Made by a program: the position numbers and the translations under genes
NCBI GenBank assembly: GCA_934090795.1
Contig: CAKOJQ010000004.1
Span: forward strand, 62,001-126,000
DNA from: an uncultured Bacilli bacterium
GTDB lineage: Bacteria > Bacillota_I > Bacilli_A > RF39 > UBA660
Length of the DNA: 64,000 bases
Reading direction: 5' to 3'
Shown: positions 43,771 to 51,226 of the stretch, piece by piece
Position numbering within the stretch: the stretch's first letter is position 1
How the letters are laid out: the number at the start of each line of letters is the position of its first letter
The notes under the pieces: generated by a model
Databases searched by the model: none
What the model saw: only the letters and a program-made list of their open reading frames with translations
What the model was told of the DNA's origin: nothing

Positions 43771-44856
43771 ATGACCAAAAATAATGGTTCTAAAAAAAAG
43801 AAGAAAAAAATTAAGTTATTATGGATTATTTGTTTAAGTATCTTTTTTTGGTTTTTATTTGTATTATTAGGGACTAATCTTATTATTAAATCATTAAAAG
43901 TAAATGGTAGTGAAAAACTTTATTTTGTGGAAAAAGGTGATGTAAACTATTTAGTTTGTTTAAAAGATAATAATTTTTTTGAAGATCAATGTTTGAACTC
44001 TAATATGTCTTATGTTGCTAGTTTAATTAATAATATTTCATTAAATTTTAATTATCAGTTTAATGGAAATATAGATGATTTGATTAATAATGTTGATTAT
44101 CAAGTTAATGCTAAACTTATTATTGAAAATATTGATACTAAAGCTAAGTATTATGAAAAAGAATTTGAATTAGTTTCTAAAACTGATGATATAGTTAGTA
44201 ATAATGGAACTTTATATGACTTAAATAAAAATATTAATGTTGATTATGAATATTTTAATAATATTGCTAATAGTTTTAAATCACAATATGGAGTTAATTC
44301 TCAAAGTTATTTAGAGGTATATTTGAACATAAATAAATATAGTAGTTATCAAGATATACCAAAATCTTCTTTAATATCCGTTAAAATACCTTTATCACAA
44401 AAAGCGATAGAAATTAAATTTAATACACATAATCTAAATAATAGTATAGATAAATCAATATCATCTAAATCATTAATTATTAATGGATATTTTAAATTTA
44501 TAATTGGTGTTTTTTTACTTTTATTTTCTTTTGTATTTCTAGTAGTTATTGTTATGATTATAAATAATTATAGAAAGAAGGTTAGTAAATATAATAAGTT
44601 TATTAATAAGATTTTAAGAGAATATGATCGTTTAATTGTTGAAACGTCTACAATTCCTAATTATGAAGATTATAACGTATTGATAATTAATAGTTTTAAT
44701 GAGTTAGTTGATGTTAGAGATAATTTAAGATCTCCAATTATGTACTGTGATGTGTTAAGTGAAAAAGAGTCATTATTTTATATTATTAATGGTAATAATT
44801 TATATTTATATACGGTAAATGAAATAAATATAAATAATGGTGAAAAGAAAATATGA
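43771..44856 (+). CDS. DUF5305-like membrane protein
   Basis: 361 aa. A Lys-rich N-terminus, helix about 16-38, outside beta domain about 45-235 (INVDYEYFNNI), second helix about 242-265, and a cytoplasmic domain with FNELVDVRDNLRSPIMY, the DUF5305 signature. This family is regularly next to SipW-type peptidases. It could be an assembly or targeting factor. It begins 3 bases after the peptidase gene and overlaps the next gene by 4 (ATGA). Confidence 0.8.
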   Translation: MTKNNGSKKKKKKIKLLWIICLSIFFWFLFVLLGTNLIIKSLKVNGSEKLYFVEKGDVNYLVCLKDNNFFEDQCLNSNMSYVASLINNISLNFNYQFNGNIDDLINNVDYQVNAKLIIENIDTKAKYYEKEFELVSKTDDIVSNNGTLYDLNKNINVDYEYFNNIANSFKSQYGVNSQSYLEVYLNINKYSSYQDIPKSSLISVKIPLSQKAIEIKFNTHNLNNSIDKSISSKSLIINGYFKFIIGVFLLLFSFVFLVVIVMIINNYRKKVSKYNKFINKILREYDRLIVETSTIPNYEDYNVLIINSFNELVDVRDNLRSPIMYCDVLSEKESLFYIINGNNLYLYTVNEININNGEKKI

Positions 44857-46367
44857 TATATAAAAAGAATAGTAAATATTTAATTTATATTGGAATTATA
44901 AGTTTTATCTTAGTTATTATTTTTTTGAGTGTTGGATATTCTGCATTTCAAAATAGATTAGCTATTGAGAATATAGGGGCAATAGTTCGAATAGATAAAG
45001 ATATAAGAATTACAAATGTTTCTATTGAAAAAGTAAATAATGTAATTAGTAATTATGAAGAATATAATGTTTCTAATTTTGAAGGTAGTGTTATTTTAAA
45101 TACAAGTGATTCTTATGTAATATATGATGTAGAAATTCATAATTTAGGAAATATTGCTATGGGAATTAGTGATGTAAAATTAAATAATGATAATTTAAAA
45201 TTTGAATTTCTTAATTATAAACTTAAGGATAAAATATGTGAAAATGAAGAATGTTCTTTAGGAATTAGGAAGAATATTAGAATTAAAATATCTTATAAGG
45301 ATGGGGTTACACCTAGTGGTAAGGAAGAAAAATTTTTATTAAGTTTTGTTTTTGGAAGATTTTTTAATATTTCTTATTATAATATTACTAATAGTAGTGA
45401 ATTTCCTAGTGAAATAATTGAGGGAGATACTTTAAATTTATTGATTCCTGATAATGAAGATCATTTATTAAAGATATTTATGAATAATAAATTACTAAAC
45501 AAAGATGTAGATTATACTCATATAAATAGTAATTTAATTATTACAAATATTTCAGGAGATTTACAAATTAATCTTAATATGCCAATATGTCAAAGAGCAA
45601 CTCTTCTTCATACTGAGGAGTGTTTGGGAAATTATTGTAGTGGTATGGGATATAAACCAAATGGTTCAATGGGTTCTAGTACGATTACTTATGGAAAGTT
45701 AGGGACTTCTGGGGTATTATCTTCTGGTGATGCATTTGATTGTGATGTAAATGGGGATGGCATTTATGATGCTGTTACTGAAAGATTTTATTATGTAACT
45801 GATATGGAAAACAATAAAAATATTGCAGTATTAATTTACTATAATAATGTAAGTAATGGAATGCCGAGTAATGATAAATATTATCAATATTATACAATTG
45901 CCGAAAATTGGCATGGACCATTAAATGCAATGAGCCAGCTACCAACAACAACTCAGTGGAAAAATGTAAAATTATCAAATTCACAGAGAAAGCTTGTAAA
46001 TGAATATGGCACTACTAGTTCAAAAGATGGACACAACTATCCAGAAATTCTAGACTATTCAAATTATGCAGCTCGACTTTTAACAATGGCTGAAGTAAAA
46101 AAACTAACAACCACTTACATCCCGTCTTGGAAAAATGGAGAATTGGACGCCCATCTATATCTAGTTGAAAATACAAATTTTTCCAAAAAAGATAACTCAA
46201 AATTTGATGGTTACTGGCTAGAAACGCCAAGAAACACCATGTCTAATCATGGCTGGATAATCTACGCTACTGCAAGAAGAGTCCATAGTGTAGAAGTTCA
46301 GCGAACTGACATATTAGTCGGAGTTAGGCCTGTAATAGAGGTTTCAAAAAATGATATTTTGTACTAA
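44853..46367 (+). CDS. Second SipW-type surface protein with heterologous C-terminal domain
   Basis: 504 aa. N-terminal helix (about 11-30) ends FLSVGYSAFQNRLAI, like the signal of the protein at 41937. An immunoglobulin-like domain (about 40-175) and an SEFPSEIIEGDTLNLLI strand region follow. From about residue 247 (CQRATLLHTEECLG) the chain enters a different domain with FDCDVNGDGIYDAVTERFYYV, a Ca-binding-like DxDxNGDG loop, and a GYWLETPR to GVRPVIEVS ending as in DUF6273-type domains. The second half, especially from about 45,900, has many C-containing codons (CCA, ACC, GCC, CTA) rare in neighbours, which signals recombination. An orphan anchor fragment follows. Confidence 0.7.
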   Translation: MIYKKNSKYLIYIGIISFILVIIFLSVGYSAFQNRLAIENIGAIVRIDKDIRITNVSIEKVNNVISNYEEYNVSNFEGSVILNTSDSYVIYDVEIHNLGNIAMGISDVKLNNDNLKFEFLNYKLKDKICENEECSLGIRKNIRIKISYKDGVTPSGKEEKFLLSFVFGRFFNISYYNITNSSEFPSEIIEGDTLNLLIPDNEDHLLKIFMNNKLLNKDVDYTHINSNLIITNISGDLQINLNMPICQRATLLHTEECLGNYCSGMGYKPNGSMGSSTITYGKLGTSGVLSSGDAFDCDVNGDGIYDAVTERFYYVTDMENNKNIAVLIYYNNVSNGMPSNDKYYQYYTIAENWHGPLNAMSQLPTTTQWKNVKLSNSQRKLVNEYGTTSSKDGHNYPEILDYSNYAARLLTMAEVKKLTTTYIPSWKNGELDAHLYLVENTNFSKKDNSKFDGYWLETPRNTMSNHGWIIYATARRVHSVEVQRTDILVGVRPVIEVSKNDILY

Positions 46368-46373
46368 TCTAGT

Positions 46374-46508
46374 TATATATATTTTAATGTTAATGAAAGT
46401 ATTAGTACTAGTGAATTTAGTAGTGGCTTATTACTTGGGTTATCAATTGGAATTAATTTGGTGGGAATAATAATTTCGGCTTTATATGTGAAAAATAATA
46501 GTAAATAA
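46374..46508 (+). pseudogene. Orphan membrane-anchor fragment
   Basis: Open frame YIYFNVNESISTSEFSSG, then LLLGLSIGINLVGIIISALY, then VKNNSK and stop. It encodes a C-terminal membrane helix with a short basic tail in native codon style, directly after the foreign-looking end of the preceding gene and without its own start. It is probably the original C-terminus of that surface protein, cut off when the new domain arrived. Confidence 0.55.
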
Positions 46509-46538
46509 GTAAGTTATGAAAAATAATTTGCTTTTTTT
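46505..46538 (+). terminator. Terminator of the SipW-type locus
   Basis: AAGTAA pairs with TTGCTT (one wobble), followed by eight T. Confidence 0.55.
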
Positions 46539-46585
46539 TGGAACTTTTTTGTAAAATATACAACTATATTAGTGAGGTGGATGTA

Positions 46586-47125
46586 ATGATCGATCAAGAA
46601 ACCTTAAATAAATTTGATAAATTGTATAATGAATCTTATAAGAATGTCTTAAAATATGTTATTTGTAATTGTTCAAATATGGAAGATGTAAAAGATATTG
46701 TACAAAATGTTTATGTTGATTTACTTAAGAAGATTAATAAAATAAATATTGATAATGGTTATGCGTATGTTATGGGGATAGCTAAAAATAAAGTTAATGA
46801 ATATTATCGTTTTAATTATAAAGTTAAGTTAGTTAATTTATTTTCTAAAGATGAGAAATTTGATATGACTTGTAATATTCCTGATGATTTTGATTTACAA
46901 GATGAGTTTATAAAAAAGGAGGATATTAAATTTATTTCGGATTTTTTGAAAGGGAAGAAGGCAATAGTTTTTAAAGTCTTTTATCTATATTTTTATGAAG
47001 ATCTGAGTATTAAAGACGTTGCTGGATTACTTAAGATAAGTGAATCTAACGTAAAACATTATCTATATAGAACTTTAAATGAACTTAAAGTTGTAATGAA
47101 AAACAGGGGTGATGAAAATGTTTAA
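46586..47125 (+). CDS. ECF-type RNA polymerase sigma factor
   Basis: 179 aa from ATG at 46586, after GAGGTGG. Region 2 spans about 12-80 (DVKDIVQNVYVDLLKKI, then YAYVMGIAKNKVNEYYR). Region 4 spans about 120-172 (FYEDLSIKDVAGLLKISESN, then VKHYLYRTLNELK). It would direct transcription of an envelope-type regulon. It overlaps the following membrane protein by 8 bases, the usual sigma/anti-sigma layout. It lies directly downstream of the SipW-type locus, whose control it may exert. Confidence 0.88.
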   Translation: MIDQETLNKFDKLYNESYKNVLKYVICNCSNMEDVKDIVQNVYVDLLKKINKINIDNGYAYVMGIAKNKVNEYYRFNYKVKLVNLFSKDEKFDMTCNIPDDFDLQDEFIKKEDIKFISDFLKGKKAIVFKVFYLYFYEDLSIKDVAGLLKISESNVKHYLYRTLNELKVVMKNRGDENV

Positions 47126-47792
47126 TAGAAAGGAATTCAAAAAAATATTTGATGATGAGTTTGATAGCCAAAAGATGAAAGAACAAATTTTAATTAAATA
47201 TAAAAATAAAAATGGTATTAATATGTTAAAGATGTTACGTTATGCTGTAATTGTAATTGTTTTAATTATTGGAGGAGTATTTGTTTATAATAGAAATTTA
47301 ATATTTAGTAGTGGTGGTAACGCTAGTAATGGGGATAATAGTATAATTTTGGTTAATGAAATTAGTAGTGTTGGTGTATATAAGATTGATGCTGATATTA
47401 AAACTCAATCTATAAAAAAAACTGATTCTTATTTAAGTGATGCATTGGTTCCTGATGATTTAAATAAGTTTAATGGTTATAGCGTGTATACTAGAGACAT
47501 AGGTAAGAGTAAATATGATAATTTAAATTGTTATGTTTATTATTTTTCTAATGAAAATGATGAAAGAAATATAAGGGTTGCTTTTTCTGGTAAAGGTAAA
47601 CCTGTAAGAGATTACGGTTTTGATAGTGATAATGCTTTAAATTCAACTATTAATGATAATGAACTTGTTATTTATAAATATGAAAATATTTATTTTGTAG
47701 AATTTATTTATAATAATGTTAATTATGATATTGAAACTAATGGTATTAATATAGTTGAATTAGAGATGTTTTTAAAATCAATAATTAAGTAG
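47118..47792 (+). CDS. Putative anti-sigma factor, single-pass membrane protein
   Basis: 224 aa from ATG at 47118, preceded by AGGGGTGATG. A short cytoplasmic N-terminus (KKIFDDEFDSQKMKEQILIKY, split here by normal helix turns), one helix about 41-60, and an extracytoplasmic domain of about 160 residues. No zinc-binding HxxxCxxC motif is present. Position and coupling to the sigma gene are the main support. An intramembrane protease such as the PrsW protein at 32661 could act on it. Confidence 0.65.
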   Translation: MFNRKEFKKIFDDEFDSQKMKEQILIKYKNKNGINMLKMLRYAVIVIVLIIGGVFVYNRNLIFSSGGNASNGDNSIILVNEISSVGVYKIDADIKTQSIKKTDSYLSDALVPDDLNKFNGYSVYTRDIGKSKYDNLNCYVYYFSNENDERNIRVAFSGKGKPVRDYGFDSDNALNSTINDNELVIYKYENIYFVEFIYNNVNYDIETNGINIVELEMFLKSIIK

Positions 47793-47801
47793 GAGTGTGT
47801 G

Positions 47802-48026
47802 ATGAAGAAAAAAGTTTTATTTGGTTTGATAATTATTGTTTTAGTTATTTTGTTATTTCCTAGACGTAATGCGTTAAATGATGGTGGAACAATTGAATAT
47901 AAAGCCGTTGTTTATAAAGTGTCTAAGGTGCATAGATATAAAATAGATGGTAAATATAATAATAATTTTGAAAATGGAATAATTATAGAAGTGTTTGGTA
48001 AGGAAATTTATAATAATGTTAAATAA
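47802..48026 (+). CDS. Small membrane-anchored protein
   Basis: 74 aa from ATG at 47802, after AGGAGTGTG. One helix (about 4-19) then a short outside domain (TIEYKAVVYKVSKVHRY to IIIEVFGKEIYNN), a pattern common in tiny lipoprotein-like products of Firmicutes. It is 9 bases after the anti-sigma gene and probably in the same operon. The function is unknown. Confidence 0.6.
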   Translation: MKKKVLFGLIIIVLVILLFPRRNALNDGGTIEYKAVVYKVSKVHRYKIDGKYNNNFENGIIIEVFGKEIYNNVK

Positions 48027-48036
48027 TGTAGTGAAA

Positions 48037-48150
48037 GAATGTATAGAAGCGTTCTTTTTTCTTGTTTTAATTTTTTATGTACTGTTTAACATATTATCCT
48101 AATATTTTTTAGTTTGTTCCTAGATATGTTGTAGATTATTTATTTCGTAA
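48037..48150 (+). repeat. Direct repeat copy 1, with deleted HAD gene remnant
   Basis: GAATGTATAGAA and the following hairpin, then CTTGTTTTAATTTTT, then TGTTTAACATATTATCC and GTTCCTAGATATGTT recur at 49202-49430. Compared with that copy, this one lacks the bases between two T-runs (about 120), so it keeps only a piece of the HAD gene. The hairpin (AGAATG with CGTTCT and a T-run, 48045-48065) also terminates the sigma operon. Confidence 0.7.
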
Positions 48151-48256
48151 AAACATGACATTTTCACTAATTATTCATAAATTTTTAAATAAATACAAGA
48201 TAAAATCTAGAAAAATTAGTAATTATATAGTATAATTTTAGTAGGAGGTATAAAAT

Positions 48257-48754
48257 ATGGCAGATAATATGTATGATGAAAAAGGTTTATTAAAACCAGA
48301 ATATGAATTGACTGACTCACAAAAAAGAGAAATGCTTTATATCAATAATCTTGATAAAGTTGATTATAGAACTGATTATGGCAAAGGTATTTATTATAAA
48401 GGTGCTGATGGCAGAGAGTATGCTACTATGGATCAAGTAAGAGCAGCAGATAAAGCATATTGGGATAGTCAAAAGATTGACACTTCTAAAAAAGATTCAA
48501 TGATATATTACATTGGCAAAGACGGTAGAAAGTATCGTACTACCGAAGCCTTAGAAAGAGTAAATAAAGCATATTTCGATTATCTTAATTTTTCATTTAA
48601 TACTAACGATAAAAATATGAGTCAAGATGTTTTTAAAGCAAGACAAGAAGAAATACTTTCATATATTAGAGAAAGATATGGAGATTATCTTGACAAATTA
48701 TTAGAAGAATATGGATATGGAAGTCAAGAAGCTGGTAAAGGTCCAAAAAAATAA
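48257..48754 (+). CDS. Accessory protein with two short repeats and a GPKK tail
   Basis: 165 aa, soluble, after AGGAGGT. Two repeats, YYKGADGREYATMDQVRAAD then KAYWD (about 36-70) and YYIGKDGRKYRTTEALERVN then KAYFD (about 79-113), share Y-x-G-x-DGR-x-Y-x-T and end in a +AY[WF]D helix. The C-terminus is basic (GKGPKK), like the HGT-motif protein of the element (GGPKKR). Codon use is A-rich and unlike the flanking genes. It lies between two direct repeats and beside an IS remnant, so it is probably imported. Function unknown. Confidence 0.6.
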   Translation: MADNMYDEKGLLKPEYELTDSQKREMLYINNLDKVDYRTDYGKGIYYKGADGREYATMDQVRAADKAYWDSQKIDTSKKDSMIYYIGKDGRKYRTTEALERVNKAYFDYLNFSFNTNDKNMSQDVFKARQEEILSYIRERYGDYLDKLLEEYGYGSQEAGKGPKK

Positions 48755-48787
48755 GAAAGACAAAACTAGGTCATAAATTCCTAGAAT

Positions 48788-49201
48788 GAGTCTGTAAATA
48801 AATTTGTGTAAATAAGAAATCTTTCCATGAGAAAACAAAAGAAATGGAGAGATTTTTATTATGAAAAAAAATAACAATGGAAAAGAAATATTAAAATTAT
48901 TACAAGAAAATTATGAAATAAATACTGCTAAAGATTTATTAAGAGCATTAAAAGATATGTTTAAAGGTGCATTGCAAGAAATGATGAATGCTGAATTTGA
49001 ATCATCAATTGGATATTCTAAATATGATAAAAAGTCAGAAAAAACGAATTATATAAATGGAATAACAAAAAAGAATTTAAAAAGTGAGTTTGGTTCGTTT
49101 GAATTTGAAACCTCAAGAGACAGAAATGGTGAATTTGAACCTATACAAAGTTCCTAACTATCATGGTTAGATGCCATTTACACAGAATTCCTTACACACT
49201 C
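48788..49201. mobile_element. Internally deleted IS256-like element
   Basis: The left end GAGTCTGTAA followed by GTGTAAAT (48788-48813) and the right end, whose reverse complement reads GAGTGTGTAA followed by GTGTAAAT (49175-49201), form imperfect terminal inverted repeats. Only about 414 bp remain and they hold the first quarter of an IS256-type transposase. I see no matching target duplication at the two ends. The right end abuts the second direct-repeat copy exactly. Confidence 0.7.
48861..49157 (+). pseudogene. IS256-family transposase, N-terminal fragment
   Basis: 98 codons: LLRALKDMFKGALQEMMNAE, then SSIGYSKYDK, NYINGITKK and FEFETSRDRNGEFEP match the N-terminal domain of IS256-type (mutator) transposases, which are about 400 aa with a DDE core. 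The frame stops right after FEP, and the DDE domain is absent. Not functional alone. Confidence 0.8.
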
Positions 49202-49430
49202 GAATGTATAGAAACGTTCTTTTTTCTTGTTTTAATTTTTTTACTATACTTTTTACTATACTATAAATAAGTTTTACTTGGAGGAAAAACTTGTGAATAA
49301 TGGAAGAAATTTATATGATTTTGATGGTGTAATTTATAGAGGAAATTGTTCTTTTGATTTTTTTATGTATTGTTTAACATATTATCCTAATATTTTTAAG
49401 CATGTTCCTAGATATGTTTTAGATTATATA
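49202..49430 (+). repeat. Direct repeat copy 2
   Basis: It repeats 48037-48150 and contains in addition the promoter and start of the HAD pseudogene. The two copies enclose the 165-aa gene and the IS remnant. Confidence 0.65.
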
Positions 49431-49861
49431 TATTAATAAAAAATAGATTGATTGATATAAAATATAAAAGTTATGATTTTTGTAGATTTTTATTTGACGT
49501 AGAAAACGTTGATAGTTTGATATTAAATTTTTGGAAATAAAACATATTAAAAATAAATAATTGGTATAAAGAACAGATGAAAAGCGATGATTTAATAATA
49601 ACAGGATCACAAGATTTTTTGGTAAATCCGATATGTGAATATTTTAATATAGAAAATTTATCAAGTATAGTTGATAGAAATACGGGAGTTGTGACAACTT
49701 TTTGTTTTAGAGAAAATAAAGCAACAGTTTTAGAGAAGAAATATCCTAATCAAATTTTTAATTCTTTTTATACAGATAATATTTTTGATGATAAATCTCT
49801 TTTTGATAAGGCAGAGTATGTTTATTGTGTTAAAGGAAAGATAAAAATTAAGATAAAGTAA
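49292..49861 (+). pseudogene. HAD-superfamily (HAD-IB) phosphatase, multiply disrupted
   Basis: GTG at 49292 after GGAGG starts NNGRNLYDFDGVIYRGNCSF with the DxDG-type HAD nucleophile motif, then stops at 49435. Further pieces follow in shifted frames: KSYDFCRFLFDVENVDSLIL, then NNWYKEQMKSDDLIITGSQD (HAD motif II Ser/Thr), and FYTDNIFDDKSLFDKAEYVY (motif IV region) to the end at 49861. At least one frameshift and one internal stop separate them, so the gene is dead. Intact relatives are phosphoserine-phosphatase-like enzymes. Confidence 0.8.
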
Positions 49862-49864
49862 ATT

Positions 49865-49896
49865 AAATACTAGATTTATTAATTTAGTATTTTTTA
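49865..49896 (+). terminator. Intrinsic terminator
   Basis: AAATACTA (49865-49872) pairs with TAGTATTT (49885-49892), followed by T. Downstream, TACTTATGATTAT occurs twice (about 49920 and 49951). Confidence 0.75.
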
Positions 49897-50015
49897 TTGT
49901 AGATTTTTATATATAACTTCTACTTATGATTATTATAATATTTATATATTTTACTTATGATTATACTATGTATAAAATGTAATTAGATGGATAAAAATTG
50001 TAAGGAGTGTTATAT

Positions 50016-51143
50016 ATGAATAGTAGAATTTTATTTGTTGGTGGTAATTGGGATTTAAATGGTGGAAGAAAATCTAAAATAGTAGAAGAGGTTGCAAAGT
50101 TTTTACCTAATGTGACGGTGTATAATGGAGGTAATTTTAATGATTTAAATGATATATTAGAATCATGTGTTAATTATGATATTGTTTTATGGTGGGCAAA
50201 TGTTTCGAATGATTTACCTAAAATTAGAAATGTGAAAGATATTAATTATAAAGTAATGCTTGTTTCTTCAAAAAGAAATGTTGAGGGAAAGTATTCTTTT
50301 CAAGATTTACTTCAAAGATCATTTAGTTTAAAATCTAATTTGACAATTGAATTTAGCATGTTTGATAATAAATATTATATGAGATTATTTGATCCTCTTG
50401 GAAATATGTGGTATGAGGGATTTAGTATTAAATTATGTTCAAAAATATTAATTGAAAGATTAAATTTTATTAGAAGTATTACGAGAGAATCAACTGTTTC
50501 TAATGAAGAGAATGTTGGAGCGTTAGCGTGGTTTTTTAATATGTTTAAAGATGAAATGTATGAATCTAATGATAATCCATTTGTTCCTATTAAAGAGGAG
50601 TTTTTAGAAATAGTAAGAAATTATGCATATAAATTTGCGGAAGCAACATTTGAAACTAAGGAAGTAAAAAGGGTTTTAGGTAATGCGTCATTTAGATGTC
50701 CAAAAGGATTTCCATCTTTTAGGGATAGTAAATATATTTTTGTGAGTAAGAGAAATGTAAATAAAGAATTTATTGGAATTAAAGAGTTTGTTCCTGTTTA
50801 TTTAGAAGATGGTAAATTATTTTATTGTGGAGATAATAAGCCTTCTGTTGATAGTCCGATTCAAGTTAGATTATATAGTTTGTTACCTAATATTAATTAT
50901 ATGATTCATTCTCATTGTTATATTGAAAATGCACCTTATACAGACGTTGTGTTACCTTGTGGTGCTTTAGAGGAAGTTGATGAAATAAAAAATGTTATTA
51001 AAAAGTATTATGATAATGATTATAATAAAGATTTTTATGTTGTTAATTTGCTAGGACATGGAAGCATAATGATGAGTAATAAGGCTTCACAATTAAAAAA
51101 AATTAGGATGGTTGGTAGAAAGTTACCTGAAAAATGTATTTAA
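50016..51143 (+). CDS. Two-domain protein with class II aldolase/adducin-like C-terminus
   Basis: 375 aa from ATG at 50016, after AAGGAG. The N-terminal 150 residues form a Rossmann-like domain (RILFVGGNWDLNGGRKSKIV, then NYDIVLWWAN). The C-terminal part has GNASFRCPKGFPSF, then NYMIHSHCYIENAPYTDVVL and LLGHGSIMMS, which correspond to the substrate loop, the HxH metal pair and the HG of class II aldolases/epimerases. The fusion is unusual. It may act on a phosphosugar or nucleotide-sugar; the activity is not proven. Confidence 0.6.
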   Translation: MNSRILFVGGNWDLNGGRKSKIVEEVAKFLPNVTVYNGGNFNDLNDILESCVNYDIVLWWANVSNDLPKIRNVKDINYKVMLVSSKRNVEGKYSFQDLLQRSFSLKSNLTIEFSMFDNKYYMRLFDPLGNMWYEGFSIKLCSKILIERLNFIRSITRESTVSNEENVGALAWFFNMFKDEMYESNDNPFVPIKEEFLEIVRNYAYKFAEATFETKEVKRVLGNASFRCPKGFPSFRDSKYIFVSKRNVNKEFIGIKEFVPVYLEDGKLFYCGDNKPSVDSPIQVRLYSLLPNINYMIHSHCYIENAPYTDVVLPCGALEEVDEIKNVIKKYYDNDYNKDFYVVNLLGHGSIMMSNKASQLKKIRMVGRKLPEKCI

Positions 51144-51226
51144 ATTGATATTTAATTAAAAAATTCATGTTGCTAATGTGAAATAAAAAATGATATGATT
51201 GAATTATATAATAGTGAGGTTTAAGC

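Noticed and set aside
48257..49157. Composite transposon carrying the 165-aa gene
   Set aside because: Only one IS remnant is present, with both its inverted ends to the right of the gene; the outer repeats are pieces of a HAD gene, not IS ends.
49577..49861. Independent 94-aa gene
   Set aside because: Its sequence is the C-terminal part of the disrupted HAD phosphatase and it lacks a ribosome site.
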